Below are positions 33,419 through 38,743 of a DNA stretch of 39,773 bases, in pieces. Each line of letters starts with the position of its first letter. Positions within the stretch are counted from its first letter, which is position 1. The stretch spans positions 1-39,773 of the IMG/VR virus record IMGVR_UViG_3300024346_000185. One strand, written 5' to 3'. The notes below the pieces were generated by a model. That model did no database searches. It was not told the origin of the DNA and saw nothing but the letters and a program-made list of their open reading frames with translations. The DNA is from a virus. The position numbers were made by a program, and so were the translations under genes.

Positions 33419-33613
33419 TTACTCTACTACTTCACCATTACTATCATAAATTACACTCCATCCTTCCCATCCCCATTCCAATATAACTTCCACACCATCC
33501 TCCATTACTTCAAAACCAACAATCCTCCCATCATCCAACATACCTCCAATTACTAATTCCACTCCATTCTCAAAAACAACCATACTAACAATTTTCTTTT
33601 TATATATCTTCAT
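33419..33613 (-). CDS. C-free gene 4: 64-residue hypothetical protein
   Basis: 64 residues, with no Ala, His, Pro, Gln, Thr or Cys: MKIYKKKIVSMVVFENGVEL, then EWGWEGWSVIYDSNGEVVE. Alternating Val/Ile/Glu/Gly suggests a small beta sheet with three Trp near the C-terminus. ATG 33613 is 2 nt after a TATATTAAGG element, so the mRNA would be practically leaderless. Ends just before the terminator at 33381-33410. No family recognised. Confidence 0.75.
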   Translation of the reverse strand: MKIYKKKIVSMVVFENGVELVIGGMLDDGRIVGFEVMEDGVEVILEWGWEGWSVIYDSNGEVVE

Positions 33614-33615
33614 AT

Positions 33616-33649
33616 CCTTAATATAATTAAAAAACCTCTAACTTCCAAC
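33616..33649 (-). promoter_or_regulatory. C-free early-type promoter (GTTG-N20-TATATTAAGG)
   Basis: GTTG 33649-33646, 20 nt, TATATTAAGG 33625-33616. Usual GTTGCC and TTCG are GTTGGA and TAAT here, so the promoter itself has no C. Confidence 0.8.
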
Positions 33650-33715
33650 TACTCAAACAAAATAATATAACATTTTCAAACTATTTCATTATATATTATT
33701 TCATCAAATCATTCA

Positions 33716-34156
33716 CTAACTAAACTTTTCAATCATTCTTTTAATTAATTCATTCAAATCAAACTCTCCTTTTAATCCTTCTAAAATTAACTCTCTTTCA
33801 ACTTCCTCATTAATTTTATTTCTACTACTACTATACCCACCATTATAATCTCTCCCCACTTTTATATCAACTCCCCAATCCTTAAACCTCCCCTTCTCCA
33901 CCTCTAAATCCAATAACCCATAACCAAATCCTCCTAACTCCCTATTTTCAAACACCTCCTTTAATTCTTTTAATTTATTCAAATTAACATTCACCTCTAC
34001 CAAACTCTCATTAATTAAATTCTCCAATTTCCTAATCCCCTTCCCCTCCTCACTACTCTCAAACTTCTCAATTAACTTCTCTTTTTTAACTTTACAAATC
34101 TCCTTACTAACTTCTCCAACAACAATCTCTAATTCCTTTTTTCCTAATTTTTTCAT
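33716..34156 (-). CDS. C-free gene 3: 146-residue hypothetical protein
   Basis: 146 residues with no Ala, His, Pro, Gln or Thr; one Cys (TGT). Helical and very charged (MKKLGKKELEIVVGEVSKEI; LVEVNVNLNKLKELKEVFEN), with a Gly/Tyr-rich core (ELGGFGYGLLDLEVEKGRF) and NGGYSSSRNKINEEVERELI, ending in a helix. The SSSR run uses AGT codons only. The spacer of about 100 nt to the next gene is also C-free. It may be a reduced-alphabet homologue of an ordinary small phage protein; none recognised. Confidence 0.78.
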   Translation of the reverse strand: MKKLGKKELEIVVGEVSKEICKVKKEKLIEKFESSEEGKGIRKLENLINESLVEVNVNLNKLKELKEVFENRELGGFGYGLLDLEVEKGRFKDWGVDIKVGRDYNGGYSSSRNKINEEVERELILEGLKGEFDLNELIKRMIEKFS

Positions 34157-34180
34157 ATCTTTTTTCTTTTTTTTTATTTA

Positions 34181-34214
34181 ACTTAATATAATTAAAAAAT
34201 CTCAAACAAACAAC
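34181..34214 (-). promoter_or_regulatory. C-free early-type promoter (GTTG-N20-TATATTAAGT)
   Basis: GTTG 34214-34211, 20 nt, TATATTAAGT 34190-34181, followed by a leader of about 24 nt made almost only of A and G (A-runs then GAAAAAAGAT) before ATG 34156. Confidence 0.8.
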
Positions 34215-34220
34215 TTTTTT

Positions 34221-34496
34221 TTAAATTATTTCAAAAACTCCTTTTTCTAAAACCTCCTCCAAATCAAACCAACCCTCATTACTCTCCCCATCATAAATAA
34301 CATACACCTCATCCTCATCTACTCCTACCTCCCAAATACAATCCTTTTTAATTACCCAATTTACCCTTTCAAATAATTCCTCCTCTAATAATAACCCATC
34401 CTCTAAACTCATCTCATCAACATAACAAACATTCTTCAAACTCCTCAATTTCATTCCCTCTTTCAAATCTTCTAATTTTATAACCTTTTTTTCCAT
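34221..34496 (-). CDS. C-free gene 2: 91-residue hypothetical protein
   Basis: 91 residues from ATG 34496. A TTG start nine codons upstream (34523) would translate the promoter, so it is rejected. No Ala, His, Pro, Gln or Thr; two Cys. MEKKVIKLEDLKEGMKLRSL resembles the opening of a small SH3-like beta-barrel protein; later ERVNWVIKKDCIWEVGVDED and VYVIYDGESNEGWFDLEEVL. Strongly acidic. No family recognised. Confidence 0.77.
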   Translation of the reverse strand: MEKKVIKLEDLKEGMKLRSLKNVCYVDEMSLEDGLLLEEELFERVNWVIKKDCIWEVGVDEDEVYVIYDGESNEGWFDLEEVLEKGVFEII

Positions 34497-34498
34497 AT

Positions 34499-34532
34499 CC
34501 TTAATATAATTAAAATAATTCAATTATCCAAC
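34499..34532 (-). promoter_or_regulatory. C-free early-type promoter (GTTG-N20-TATATTAAGG)
   Basis: GTTG 34532-34529, 20 nt, TATATTAAGG 34508-34499, ATG at 34496. The GTTG lies in the last codons of the upstream gene. Confidence 0.8.
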
Positions 34533-34820
34533 TTTTTCATAAAATTTATACAAATCCCAATAAACTTCTAAATTCATCTCCTCTTCCCTATTCCCTCCTA
34601 ATCTCATATACTCCCATCCTCCTCCATCTATTCTATTCAATTCATTTATTACATCAATAATTAAATCCCTATTATTAGTTTTATTATATACCCTGAATTT
34701 TAATCTTCTCCCATTTAATCTTTTATCATTAAATCTCCTTACCAACCAATCCCATTTCTTATCTCCTCCTAATCCAAAATACAATTCCTTAAATTCATTT
34801 ATTCCCATTTGTTTTTCCAT
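34524..34820 (-). CDS. C-free gene 1: 98-residue hypothetical protein (holds the three remaining C)
   Basis: 98 residues from ATG 34820; the upstream TTG start (34847) would read through the promoter and is rejected. MEKQMGINEFKELYFGLGGD, then KWDWLVRRFNDKRLNGRRLK and GGGWEYMRLGGNREEEMNLE. Contains the only Gln (Q4, CAA), the only Thr (ACT) and the only TTC codon of the unit. Changing C to T in the CAA would create a stop. No Ala, His or Pro. No family recognised. Confidence 0.77.
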   Translation of the reverse strand: MEKQMGINEFKELYFGLGGDKKWDWLVRRFNDKRLNGRRLKFRVYNKTNNRDLIIDVINELNRIDGGGWEYMRLGGNREEEMNLEVYWDLYKFYEKVG

Positions 34821-34822
34821 AT

Positions 34823-34856
34823 CCTTAATATAATTAAAATAATTCAAATAACCAAC
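34823..34856 (-). promoter_or_regulatory. C-free early-type promoter (GTTG-N20-TATATTAAGG)
   Basis: GTTG 34856-34853, 20 nt, TATATTAAGG 34832-34823, ATG at 34820. Nearly identical over about 30 nt to the promoter at 34499-34532. Confidence 0.8.
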
Positions 34857-34906
34857 TTTTTATATAATTATTTTTTTATATAACTCTCCCAACTCCCTCC
34901 CAACAA

Positions 34907-34940
34907 ACCTAATATACGAAATCAGATTCGTATTTCCAAC
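34907..34940 (-). promoter_or_regulatory. outermost promoter of the C-free unit (GTTG-N20-TATATTAGGT)
   Basis: GTTG 34940-34937, 20 nt ending in TTTCG, then TATATTAGGT 34916-34907. The C of TTTCG (34918) is the last C before the C-free tract. Its transcript would have a G-rich, C-free leader of about 85 nt. Confidence 0.78.
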
Positions 34941-34981
34941 CCTTATCCTTATTTAGAATCATTCTAAGTTACAGAGGCTAG

Positions 34982-35015
34982 CTTGCACTGAGAGGAGAAG
35001 GCTCGTATACTAAGG
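34982..35015 (+). promoter_or_regulatory. plus-strand early-type promoter (CTTG-N20-TATACTAAGG)
   Basis: CTTG 34982-34985, exactly 20 nt ending in CTCG, then TATACTAAGG 35006-35015. Same geometry as the minus-strand set, but no ORF follows. Confidence 0.6.
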
Positions 35016-35204
35016 GTGAGTTCTTTGATGGTGTGAGAGTAGTTGAGCCATGCAGTGACCGGTCATGCGGTGCTGCTGGTCACTAAGGCTAGGCTAGCAG
35101 GTCGCTAGCAAGGCCGGCCGGCTGAGGCGGTCAAGCTAAGCAGCCGGCGGTGCTAAGGCCCTCGGCGGTCAAGCTCAAAGGCAGTAAAGCACACTGCAGG
35201 CTTT
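35016..35204 (+). ncRNA. putative GC-rich structured RNA
   Basis: About 190 nt of GC-rich sequence without an ORF, in an otherwise AT-rich phage, directly after a plus-strand promoter. Internal repeats: GGCGGTCAAGCT twice, GCGGTGCT twice, CTAAGGC twice, and many short inverted repeats (GGCCGGCCGG; GCTAG). It ends at a possible hairpin GCAGT-N7-ACTGC (35181-35197) bordered by AAAG and CTTT. Could instead be a DNA-level element. Confidence 0.4.
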
Positions 35205-35456
35205 CTAGTTAAGCCAAACCATCATTGTTCCAGCATCATACCATTCAAAGTACCAGCCATTCTCTTCTACATAATCATTTAGTTTAGGCTGAACTCCAAA
35301 AGTATCCATCCATGTTTCAGAGTAGTAGTTGAATAGGCTTGGATGAGACTCTCCTGAGATCCAAATACCTCCATCAGTAATACCAAACTCTTCTGTTGTT
35401 CCTACTACATGAACTCCTTTTTCTCGGAGTGCTATAATCATTTTGTCTCTTTTCAT
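35205..35456 (-). CDS. small hypothetical early protein (83 aa)
   Basis: 83 residues: MKRDKMIIALREKGVHVVGT, then EEFGITDGGIWISGESHPSL and WYFEWYDAGTMMVWLN. An alpha/beta fold rich in Trp and Tyr, anti-defence-sized but with no recognised family. Early-type promoter with the conserved ACAATAAAGGTTATG leader. Confidence 0.65.
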   Translation of the reverse strand: MKRDKMIIALREKGVHVVGTTEEFGITDGGIWISGESHPSLFNYYSETWMDTFGVQPKLNDYVEENGWYFEWYDAGTMMVWLN

Positions 35457-35470
35457 AACCTTTATTGTAA

Positions 35471-35504
35471 TCTTAATATACGAACTATCCTCCGAAGAGG
35501 CAAC
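35471..35504 (-). promoter_or_regulatory. early-type promoter (GTTG-N20-TATATTAAGA)
   Basis: GTTG 35504-35501, 20 nt including TTCG, TATATTAAGA 35480-35471; leader of about 14 nt ending AATAAAGGTT. Confidence 0.78.
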
Positions 35505-35507
35505 TGT

Positions 35508-35627
35508 CTACCGGATTATTTTCTCACGTACGGCTACCATGCTACGGTTCACTCTTCTACGGTTGGCTGCCTACGGTCTGCTCTACGGTCGACTCGCTAC
35601 GGCCGGCTCTACGGTCGCCTATACGGT
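35508..35627 (-). repeat. array B: eight or nine ACCGTAG-type copies, 12-15 nt period
   Basis: On the plus strand CTACGGT at 35542, 35557, 35571, 35583 and 35609, variants CTACGGC (35597), ATACGGT (35621), GTACGGC (35528) and CTACCGG (35508). Unit near CTACGGTYGNCT, repeated every 12-15 nt. Opposite in orientation to array A; lies between a terminator and a promoter. Confidence 0.8.
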
Positions 35628-35641
35628 TGACACTACAAACA

Positions 35642-35662
35642 GGAAAGGGAGCCGAAGCTCCC
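35642..35662 (-). terminator. terminator with UUCG tetraloop
   Basis: Minus strand GGGAGC-TTCG-GCTCCC followed by TTTCC, 30 nt after the stop of the 260-residue gene. Confidence 0.75.
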
Positions 35663-35691
35663 AATCACTATATGAAAAAAGAAAAAAGGTC

Positions 35692-36474
35692 TTAGATATA
35701 AATTAGGTCTCTAAAATTACCCATCACATACTCCATTTTGATTCCCTCATGCGTAGCAATTCGGTCCTCTTTTTCTACTCGCTTACTATTACCCTCATCA
35801 TCATAACTCCAATCATATAGAGCATAGGTAACTTCTAAGTCAACAGTCTTACCAGATTTAGTTGCTTTATTAATTTTTAATTTCTTTACTAGATAAGAGC
35901 TCCATTGGCGATTAAATTCGAAAGATTTACCTGAAGTCCATTCTACTCCTTCTCCATTCAATTTATCAATAATATCTTGCTTTCTAGCTTCTTGCATCTG
36001 ATAATCCTTCTGCTTGATCTCTCCTGAAAGGATATGAAATTCCAAAGACAAAGCTTCTAATTCTTCTTTTTTACTAAACGGAGTATCAAACGCTTCTTTA
36101 AGACTATCCATATCATTAAGCATTCTTTCAGCAACTCTACCATTGAAAATTAATCTCCTGAATTCAAATTCATCCTCACATGTTGTAGCATAAGTATTAA
36201 AGTAATACTTTTTATCTTTATCTTCAGCCCTCCAATAACTTCTCTCATTAATACTTCCAATCTCTTTATTCCCAATCTTAAAGTACAGTCCACTATACCC
36301 TACCTCGATAGCAACACCTGCATAAGATACTAATTCATCTGCAAATAGCCACTCAAATATTGCTTTCTTTTCTTCTTTAGCTTCCTTCTCAAGAGCTGAA
36401 CAAGCAAGTTGAATTGCATCTCTCTTCTCGATAAGAGCTGCTTTGATAATTTCTAAACTTTCATTTTTTGTCAT
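35692..36474 (-). CDS. hypothetical early protein (260 aa)
   Basis: 260 residues, the largest accessory gene. N-terminal helix pair (MTKNESLEIIKAALIEKRDA), middle beta region (AGVAIEVGYSGLYFKIGNKE), helical segment around 120-175, then a C-terminal beta domain (KTVDLEVTYALYDWSYDDEG). No enzyme motif seen. Early promoter upstream, UUCG terminator downstream. Confidence 0.68.
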   Translation of the reverse strand: MTKNESLEIIKAALIEKRDAIQLACSALEKEAKEEKKAIFEWLFADELVSYAGVAIEVGYSGLYFKIGNKEIGSINERSYWRAEDKDKKYYFNTYATTCEDEFEFRRLIFNGRVAERMLNDMDSLKEAFDTPFSKKEELEALSLEFHILSGEIKQKDYQMQEARKQDIIDKLNGEGVEWTSGKSFEFNRQWSSYLVKKLKINKATKSGKTVDLEVTYALYDWSYDDEGNSKRVEKEDRIATHEGIKMEYVMGNFRDLIYI

Positions 36475-36496
36475 AACCTTTTTTCTTTTTATTATA

Positions 36497-36530
36497 CCTT
36501 AATATACGAACTTAGTCTTCTGGAGGCAAC
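36497..36530 (-). promoter_or_regulatory. early-type promoter (GTTG-N20-TATATTAAGG)
   Basis: GTTGCC from 36530, TATATTAAGG 36506-36497, then a leader of about 22 nt ending GAAAAAAGGTT before ATG 36474. Confidence 0.8.
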
Positions 36531-36748
36531 TTAAATCCAAACTTTTTTGCAACTATTTTTGCAGCCTCATCCCCTTCTGGTGTATTCTCTACACTATGAC
36601 CCAGATTAAGTAGACTCATAGTAACTTCCTGTAGCTCTCTCTCTGTAGGAGATCCCCAGAACTTCTCATTCATGATCCAAAGCTCACCGTAGAGCTCTCC
36701 TGCGATATCGCTTAGGATAGTTTGTTTTTCTAATAATTCCTCCATCAT
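36512..36748 (-). CDS. small hypothetical early protein (78 aa)
   Basis: 78 residues, mostly helical (MMEELLEKQTILSDIAGELY; ELQEVTMSLLNLGHSVENTP), acidic tail. ATG 36748 follows TATATTAAGG by 2 nt; a second ATG is immediately next. The stop codon lies inside the next promoter. Function unknown. Confidence 0.65.
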   Translation of the reverse strand: MMEELLEKQTILSDIAGELYGELWIMNEKFWGSPTERELQEVTMSLLNLGHSVENTPEGDEAAKIVAKKFGFKLPPED

Positions 36749-36750
36749 AA

Positions 36751-36784
36751 CCTTAATATATGAACTTTATTTTGGAAAAGCAAC
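36751..36784 (-). promoter_or_regulatory. early-type promoter (GTTG-N20-TATATTAAGG)
   Basis: GTTG 36784-36781, 20 nt, TATATTAAGG 36760-36751, ATG at 36748. It overlaps the end of the gene upstream. Confidence 0.8.
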
Positions 36785-36970
36785 TCTATGGTAGATATCT
36801 TCTATAGAACCTTCCAAGCCTTTCGGGTCTAGCCTCTCCATGCACTCATCATAAGAGCCGGTAAAGAGGATGCTAGAATAGCTAACCGGCATTACTTTAA
36901 CACCGGCTATTGCGTACATTCTATTCCCGTAGTGATTAATGTAGTCATAGTAGTTAAAGATGTATTCCAT
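36767..36970 (-). CDS. small hypothetical early protein (67 aa)
   Basis: 67 residues from ATG 36970 (MEYIFNYYDYINHYGNRMYA; GLEGSIEDIYHRVAFPK). AGAAAGGG, 5 nt before this ATG, is a rare Shine-Dalgarno-like site here and supports it over the ATG at 36985. Overlaps the 179-residue gene by 17 nt and has no promoter of its own, so coupled translation is likely. Tyr-rich; family unknown. Confidence 0.6.
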   Translation of the reverse strand: MEYIFNYYDYINHYGNRMYAIAGVKVMPVSYSSILFTGSYDECMERLDPKGLEGSIEDIYHRVAFPK

Positions 36971-37493
36971 ATTCCCTTTCTGCAACCAAATTAGTTACTA
37001 AGTAATCATCCCCGGTCAAGAATAATTGACGGAGCATCTGCTCCTCCATTCCAACACTGCGAATGATATGCTCCATAGTCTCCCCGTCAACATCCATATG
37101 CTTAAGCATGCTAATAATCTCTTCAACCATTCCAGGGTGAGATTTCATCTGCATAGTATCTGCTTTCTCCAATACAACTAAATCCTTCAGCTGAATTACA
37201 TAACGGGCATAATCATAACCCTGAGTATCTACTAAGAAGATTCTTTCTTTATAAGTAACCAAGTAGAACTGCTGATCTCCATCTAAAAAGAAATCAGAGA
37301 ATGAATTCTCAAATTCAACTATCGGAAGATTAGAAACAATCCCTCGAACGCTTTCATGCAATTCATTGAAGTTAATTGATGAGCGAATATCATTAGGATG
37401 ACTCGGCTTTCGTTCGTAAGCTATGCTCCGGGAAGTAAGCTTATCGTACTGCTCTTCTGTAATCGTGTCTGAGAATATTTTTTTTTCTGTCAT
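36954..37493 (-). CDS. hypothetical early protein (179 aa)
   Basis: 179 residues. TEKKIFSDTITEEQYDKLTS, then NFNELHESVRGIVSNLPIVE and FYLVTYKERIFLVDTQGYDY suggest a small alpha/beta protein. Early promoter fused with a terminator upstream and the AATAAAGGTTATG leader. Nothing recognisable in function. Confidence 0.67.
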   Translation of the reverse strand: MTEKKIFSDTITEEQYDKLTSRSIAYERKPSHPNDIRSSINFNELHESVRGIVSNLPIVEFENSFSDFFLDGDQQFYLVTYKERIFLVDTQGYDYARYVIQLKDLVVLEKADTMQMKSHPGMVEEIISMLKHMDVDGETMEHIIRSVGMEEQMLRQLFLTGDDYLVTNLVAEREYGIHL

Positions 37494-37507
37494 AACCTTT
37501 ATTATAA

Positions 37508-37541
37508 TCCTAATATAAGAAAAAAAGAGGAGGGAACCAAC
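37508..37541 (-). promoter_or_regulatory. early-type promoter embedded in a terminator (GTTG-N20-TATATTAGGA)
   Basis: GTTG 37541-37538, 20 nt, TATATTAGGA 37517-37508; leader ATAATAAAGGTT before ATG 37493. Confidence 0.8.
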
Positions 37542-37548
37542 CCTCCCC
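37518..37548 (-). terminator. intrinsic terminator fused to a promoter
   Basis: Minus strand GGGGAGGG / CCCTCCTC (8 bp, one G-U), loop TTGGTT, T-run of seven. The third element of this design; follows the stop at 37560. Confidence 0.85.
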
Positions 37549-37559
37549 TAATGTTTTTT

Positions 37560-37910
37560 TTAATCTTCGCTTGCAGCTTCTTCTAAAGCATCCCAAAGAG
37601 CTTCTAAAGCATCAACAGCTTCATCAATTAAATAATCCTCATTAATTGTAACTGAATCAACTTCAACCTTATTATCATAACCCATACTCAATTCGATATC
37701 ATCCTTATCAACAACATTATCCCAATCTTTCTCAGAAAGCATTTGTCGGAAAGTGGTCAGGAGAACATCCTTATCAATCACCTGCTTAGGAGCTTCATCT
37801 TGCATCTCTGCATTCAAATCAGCTAAAAGTTTAATTACATCCTCTCTAGAGAATAGAGAAGGGAAACTGGTCGATACTTTGTTAATCGTTTCTTGAATTT
37901 GTTTGTTCAT
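37560..37910 (-). CDS. acidic hypothetical early protein (116 aa)
   Basis: 116 residues, helical and acidic (MNKQIQETINKVSTSFPSLF; VDALEALWDALEEAASED). High Asp/Glu and small size recall DNA-mimic or inhibitor proteins, but no family is recognised. Early promoter with a long A/G-rich leader, terminator after it. Confidence 0.65.
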   Translation of the reverse strand: MNKQIQETINKVSTSFPSLFSREDVIKLLADLNAEMQDEAPKQVIDKDVLLTTFRQMLSEKDWDNVVDKDDIELSMGYDNKVEVDSVTINEDYLIDEAVDALEALWDALEEAASED

Positions 37911-37935
37911 AACCTTTTTTTTATCTTTCTTTGTA

Positions 37936-37969
37936 CCTTAATATACGAACTCAGTCCCCCGAAGGCAAC
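37936..37969 (-). promoter_or_regulatory. early-type promoter (GTTG-N20-TATATTAAGG)
   Basis: GTTGCC from 37969, TATATTAAGG 37945-37936, leader of about 25 nt ending AAAAAAAAGGTT. Confidence 0.8.
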
Positions 37970-37976
37970 TTTATTT

Positions 37977-38180
37977 TCAATTATTTTGCTCTTTGTAGAT
38001 TGCACAGCACTTCTCACAGCCTGCATCCATTCCAGCATCCCCTGCATGATTCGAACTCAACGCCGGAGTTCCACATAGGTTGCCATTACCTGATTGATAG
38101 ATGTGAGCTGAATTGTTCCATACATTGCCTTTGCCTCCGAAGATGGAGTAGTTTGGTTTTAAATCTTTTTCCTGTATCAT
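37977..38180 (-). CDS. small putative zinc-binding early protein (67 aa)
   Basis: 67 residues. AHIYQSGNGNLCGTPALSSN, then the C-terminal GCEKCCAIYKEQNN: one His, an LCG, a His and a CxxC in the order typical of small phage zinc ribbons of the H...CG...CxxC kind. ATG 38180 follows TATATTAAGG by 2 nt. Role unknown. Confidence 0.68.
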   Translation of the reverse strand: MIQEKDLKPNYSIFGGKGNVWNNSAHIYQSGNGNLCGTPALSSNHAGDAGMDAGCEKCCAIYKEQNN

Positions 38181-38182
38181 AA

Positions 38183-38216
38183 CCTTAATATACGAACTTT
38201 ACTTCAATTAACCAAC
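38183..38216 (-). promoter_or_regulatory. early-type promoter (GTTG-N20-TATATTAAGG)
   Basis: GTTG 38216-38213, 20 nt, TATATTAAGG 38192-38183, ATG at 38180. Confidence 0.8.
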
Positions 38217-38516
38217 AAAAAGTCCTATTTTGTGCATTTCTTGTTTTGCCTGGAAAGCAATGTGGCCGGTATATGCACCGATGTGAAAATCCAAAACCTC
38301 ATCCTCACCAATTGGACGATAATTTTTCCAATCATAAACCGTAAACACATCCCCGTCAGAGGTTTCCAAACAATAATCGATGTTGGTTTTATCCTGCCCG
38401 TCGTTGTTCTCCCATTGCGGATCTCCGAATGCTGCCCTTAACCTACCCAAGGTTGTTTTAATCGTAACACTGTGGAAAGAAGTTCCGGTGGATGATTGTT
38501 CTGTTTTCTGTATCAT
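38208..38516 (-). CDS. small hypothetical early protein (102 aa)
   Basis: 102 residues from ATG 38516 (MIQKTEQSSTGTSFHSVTIK; LGRLRAAFGDPQWENNDGQD; YCLETSDGDVFTVYDWKNYR). The frame is open to 38564, but that stretch is the promoter. Beta-rich with the recurring TSDGDVFTVYDWK motif, which I have seen in small phage proteins without assigned function. Confidence 0.66.
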   Translation of the reverse strand: MIQKTEQSSTGTSFHSVTIKTTLGRLRAAFGDPQWENNDGQDKTNIDYCLETSDGDVFTVYDWKNYRPIGEDEVLDFHIGAYTGHIAFQAKQEMHKIGLFVG

Positions 38517-38518
38517 AA

Positions 38519-38552
38519 CCTTAATATATGAACTTTGATTCAATAAAGCAAC
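38519..38552 (-). promoter_or_regulatory. early-type promoter (GTTG-N20-TATATTAAGG)
   Basis: GTTG 38552-38549, 20 nt, TATATTAAGG 38528-38519, ATG at 38516. Confidence 0.8.
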
Positions 38553-38560
38553 TTTATTTT

Positions 38561-38743
38561 TCAATACCAGTCCTGGTTTATAACCACATGATTGTATCTG
38601 ATATTCTCATTCTTGTCTCTATTCCAGACTTTGACCTCACAGTAGGTATTGTTCTTCCCGCGTTGGAAGCCGACCACCTCATACATGTCGGCCACCTGCT
38701 TCAGATGCTTCCATCTGCTTTTACTTATTCTACTGTAGTTCAT
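38561..38743 (-). CDS. small hypothetical early protein (60 aa)
   Basis: 60 residues, basic (MNYSRISKSRWKHLKQVADM; GKNNTYCEVKVWNRDKNENI). It shares ATGA with the gene upstream (stop/start overlap of 4 nt) and so is translationally coupled. No family recognised. Confidence 0.62.
   Translation of the reverse strand: MNYSRISKSRWKHLKQVADMYEVVGFQRGKNNTYCEVKVWNRDKNENIRYNHVVINQDWY

Larger units (their letters stand above)
33396..34917 (-). other. C-free transcription unit (three C in 1,522 nt of coding strand)
   Basis: On the plus strand there is no G from 33396 to 34677 (1,282 nt), and only G34678, G34695 and G34811 up to 34917. The flanking sequence has ordinary composition. The tract spans four ORFs, four internal promoters and the spacers, and begins at the -7 element of the promoter at 34907-34940 (last C at 34918). 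Codons are therefore limited to those without C. Confidence 0.98.

Noticed and set aside
34497-34523. TTG start giving an N-terminus MNYFNYIKD for the 91-residue C-free protein, identical to that of its neighbour
   Set aside because: The shared residues are the translated promoter (TTAATTATATTAAGG). The real starts are the ATGs at 34496 and 34820, directly after it, so this is not a shared protein domain.
33396-34917. C-free tract as a bisulfite or sequencing artefact
   Set aside because: ORFs, promoters and spacing are intact, three C remain including one whose loss would make a stop, and the boundaries match regulatory signals. Still worth confirming with raw reads.
35409-35706. Plus-strand ORFs through array B (73 and 87 residues)
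   Set aside because: They are produced by the repeated CTACGGT units (repeating RLYG, AYG), lack a suitable promoter and overlap a terminator and the end of a real gene.
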